This document shows positions 61,595-64,000 of a DNA stretch of 64,000 nucleotides, in pieces. The position numbers and the translations under genes were made by a program. Within the stretch, counting starts at the first letter, position 1, and every line of letters begins with the position of its first letter. Source of the DNA: Sialis fuliginosa (Eukaryota; Arthropoda; Insecta; Megaloptera; Sialidae); NCBI GenBank assembly GCA_961205875.1, contig OY540817.1, positions 20,433,001 to 20,497,000 of the forward strand. Reading direction: 5' to 3'. The notes beneath the pieces were generated by a model that was given only the letters and a program-made list of their open reading frames with translations, made no database searches and was not told the origin of the DNA.

Positions 61595-62102
61595 GGCGGC
61601 TATTACACTATCAAATAAATATGTCAAAGATCTTTGATAAAGATTTGATCATATTTCTTTGATAAAATACGAGATTTTGTTTTATTACACTACATAAAAT
61701 ATTTGATAATATTTTTTCAATATTATCTAGGGATATTTTCTTTTTTTTTTTGGTGCCTTTTGAATATCAGTGCGTGGATGTTTGTCAATTGACGCGATCG
61801 AGGTTTGAATTTACAACCGTGTATTGTGGTTTTTATAATCAATAAGAAGATTATCATATAATACTGGATTTTGTTGATATTCATACATTAATAATTATAT
61901 AACTGTAACTGTCAGTGATAACTTGGTAGTCGCCATTTTGTTTTTGACGTCAAAAAACTTTGATCAAATATAAGAGACTGTCATTAACTATGATCATAGA
62001 AATATTATGAAGGTAAATATTATAAAAGTTGACTTATTACACTGTCATATTTCTTTGATCAAAGAAATTTTACCATATTTCTTTGATTGTGTAATAGCCG
62101 CC
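61595..62102 (+). mobile_element. Family C MITE (508 bp, TTA duplication)
   Basis: Complete copy with TTA at 61592-61594 and 62103-62105. Lies downstream of exon 2. Confidence 0.8.
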
Positions 62103-62644
62103 TTACAAAAATAATTTTAACAATTGAAATTATTAAGTTACATAATTTATTACTGTGTAGTCAGTTCTACGCCACTGACTTTAAGTGTTTGGTATATTAT
62201 TTCGTGTCTGTATTGTAACATTCGTCTAAATTCTGGGAAACTACGTTTTGAAATATATATGTATCAGAATTATGATATACGTATTCTCAGACCAGATTGT
62301 AAAAAAAAGTTTTATAAAAATGAGTAAGTACAATTATCTTGGGTCATATATTAATGATATTATTGAATAATAAAAAAATCTAATTAATTAATTATTTATT
62401 TCCTCATTAATTAAGTCGATTTATTAAATAAACAATTAGTCATTATTGATATCAATTTAATGATCATTAATACTGAATAATTACTAGAGATTGGAAAAAT
62501 AGATGTTATTTTCAATTAAATAATTACTAGTTGAATTTTTCTTCGGAAAATAGTTGGTAAATAGTTTTTTTTATGATTTAATAATAATTAGTGCAAACGA
62601 AACAGTAAAAAGTGTCGCAAATAGTTTAAAAATAGTTGGAAAGG

Positions 62645-63671
62645 TAGATATTTGTATGACGAATTGAAGTTCCCTGCAGGAAATTTCACTAAAAAACTTT
62701 GAATTTTTGATTCCGTTAAAAGTATGTTGATTGTATAGAAAATGACGTGAAAAGTTGAACTGTTCAAACCGCAGGTCTATATCTCAAACCGTTCTCGAGA
62801 TATAGCCTCTCAAAGTTTTAGTTTTTTCAAATTTTTGGAGAAAAAAGGCCATAACTTTTGAACGAGTGGTCGGAATTGATTTTAGTTGACGGATTTGAAA
62901 TCAGCGTGTCAAAATCTATATAATGACATGTATAATACTTTAAAATCCGACAAAAAAATTTTGGTCAAAAATCGACATTTTTTTTTTTTTCGATTTTTCG
63001 CGAATTCTTTTTTTTCGAGTTTTAAGGTATTATACATGTCATTATATAGATTTTGACACGCTGATTCCAAATCCGTCAACTAAAATCAATTCCGACCACA
63101 CATTCAAAAGTTATGACCTTTTTTCTCCAAAAATTTGAAAAAACTAAAACTTTGAGAGGCTATATCTCGAGAACGGTTTGAGATACAGATCTGCGATTTG
63201 AAACAAACAACTTTTCACGTCATTTTCTATACAATAAACATACTTTTAACGAAATCAAAAATTCAAACTTTTTTAGTGAAATTTCCTGCAGTGAACTTCA
63301 ACTCGTCATACAAATATCAACTAAAATACAAGAAAATAAGACGTAGAGGTATTATAGTTTTATAATTGAACGTATAAATTAATATTAAATGCTATTTTTG
63401 ATTTTTTGTATAATAATAATAATATAATATTTTTAAATTATTTATTATCTGAAAACACAGATTTGTATTATCAACTAAAATACAAGAAAATAAGACGTAG
63501 AGGTATTATAGTTTTATAATTGAACGTATAAATTAATATTAAATGCTATTTTTGATTTTTTGTATAATAATAATAATATAATATTTTTAAATTATTTATT
63601 AACTGAAAACATAGATTTGTATTAATTTACCCATAAAGTAAGGGAAGCCTGCTTCCCCTGCTTCGCCACTG
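62645..63671. mobile_element. Family A hairpin element, copy 4, with internal duplication
   Basis: Orientation as copy 1. The right terminus CTTCGCCACTG lies at 63661-63671 and the left outer part is missing. A 154-bp direct duplication lies inside the right arm (63316-63469 and 63470-63623), so this copy has two arm ends on that side. The hairpin centre near 62980 has lost part of the family core. Confidence 0.75.
63316..63623 (+). repeat. Direct duplication, 154 bp, inside family A copy 4
   Basis: Copies 63316-63469 and 63470-63623 are nearly identical, including the TAATAATAATAATATAAT tract. Confidence 0.85.
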
Positions 63672-64000
63672 ATCTAGGCAGTTCCTCAAATTTATAAAAT
63701 TTGTTATATTTTAGAATGTCTTTGCTTATTACACGAAGCCGAGACTTGTGACCGAGTCTTGGAGGTCAACTTGCGTAAGAATACGAAACCCCAATATAGG
63801 AAAATAAGCCGTATATGAATAAGGAAATGAAAACACCGCAATGTGTAATTAATTGTGCTAAAAATAGACAAAAGTAGCAAAACAGTTTCTGCTTTATTGC
63901 AACTGCTTTATCAAGACACGACCAAAGTCTTGTAAAACAAAACATAATAAACAATGTTACAGAGAGAGGGAACGTATTTATGAACTATGAACGTAAACAG

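Larger units (their letters stand above)
56263..64000 (+). other. Start of intron 2 of the E93-like gene (continues past the window)
   Basis: Intron 2 is inferred from the donor GTAAAC at 56263. No further coding exon was recognised up to 64000. The stretch holds repeat families A, C, D, F and I plus AT-rich sequence. Spans 56340-56740, 57785-58950, 59230-59640, 60000-60360 and 62180-62640 show nothing I can name. Confidence 0.5.

Noticed and set aside
60845..62177. CAGTGGCGTGCA at 60845 and TACGCCACTG ending at 62177 as two ends of one hAT element
   Set aside because: No matching 8-bp flanks, and the interval contains unrelated complete elements.

Overview
The window is AT-rich arthropod DNA, almost certainly from an insect. 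Lepidoptera or Hemiptera fit the repeat types, but the order cannot be fixed from the sequence. It holds one clear protein-coding gene on the + strand. A single 4.0-kb coding exon (39527-43530) is followed by a 12.7-kb intron and a 54-nt second coding exon (56209-56262), which I found by phase-matched splice sites. Together they give about 1,352 residues of an open-ended protein. Five PxDLS-like (CtBP-type) motifs, five LxxLL (nuclear-receptor-box) motifs, a poly-Q stretch, long acidic regions and recognisable conserved blocks identify it, with good but not absolute confidence, as E93/Eip93F. This is the ecdysone-induced transcription factor also called Mblk-1, related to vertebrate LCOR. The DNA-binding Pipsqueak-type exons must lie beyond position 64000. 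A GC/CpG-rich promoter and 5' leader lies at about 38.8-39.5 kb. It carries several short uORFs, one ending in a TGATG overlap with the main start codon.

Layout. 1-38.8 kb is upstream intergenic or upstream-intron DNA, dense with short non-autonomous transposons. 38.8-43.5 kb is promoter, leader and exon 1. 43.5-56.2 kb is intron 1. 56.2-64 kb is exon 2 and the start of the next intron. Two isolated GC/CpG-rich patches (about 12.64-12.92 kb and 34.33-34.62 kb) stand out upstream and could be distal promoters or leader exons.

Mobile elements. I recognise at least nine families by comparing copies within the window. (A) hairpin-shaped hAT-type elements with CAGTGGCG termini, one with an exact 8-bp duplication. 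(B) 332-bp elements with TGTCCGG termini and TAA/TTA duplications. (C) about 508-bp elements with GGCGGC termini and TTA/TAA duplications. (D) about 550-bp elements with AGGTACTGGCACC termini, 13 copies. (HL) a family often broken by others. (I) about 680-bp elements. Two hAT MITEs share CAGCGGTTC-type ends, two pogo-like elements have CAG...CTG ends and TA duplications, and a foldback-like element carries arrays of GAGTATTCC. Several insertions are nested, so their order of arrival can be read: C inside K, B inside a hAT, C inside HL, and a pogo-like element at the broken end of D. There are also a 72-bp minisatellite, a dimeric (A-B-A-B-A-B) tandem array, and one decayed non-LTR retrotransposon ORF fragment. 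No tRNA, rRNA or CRISPR was seen.
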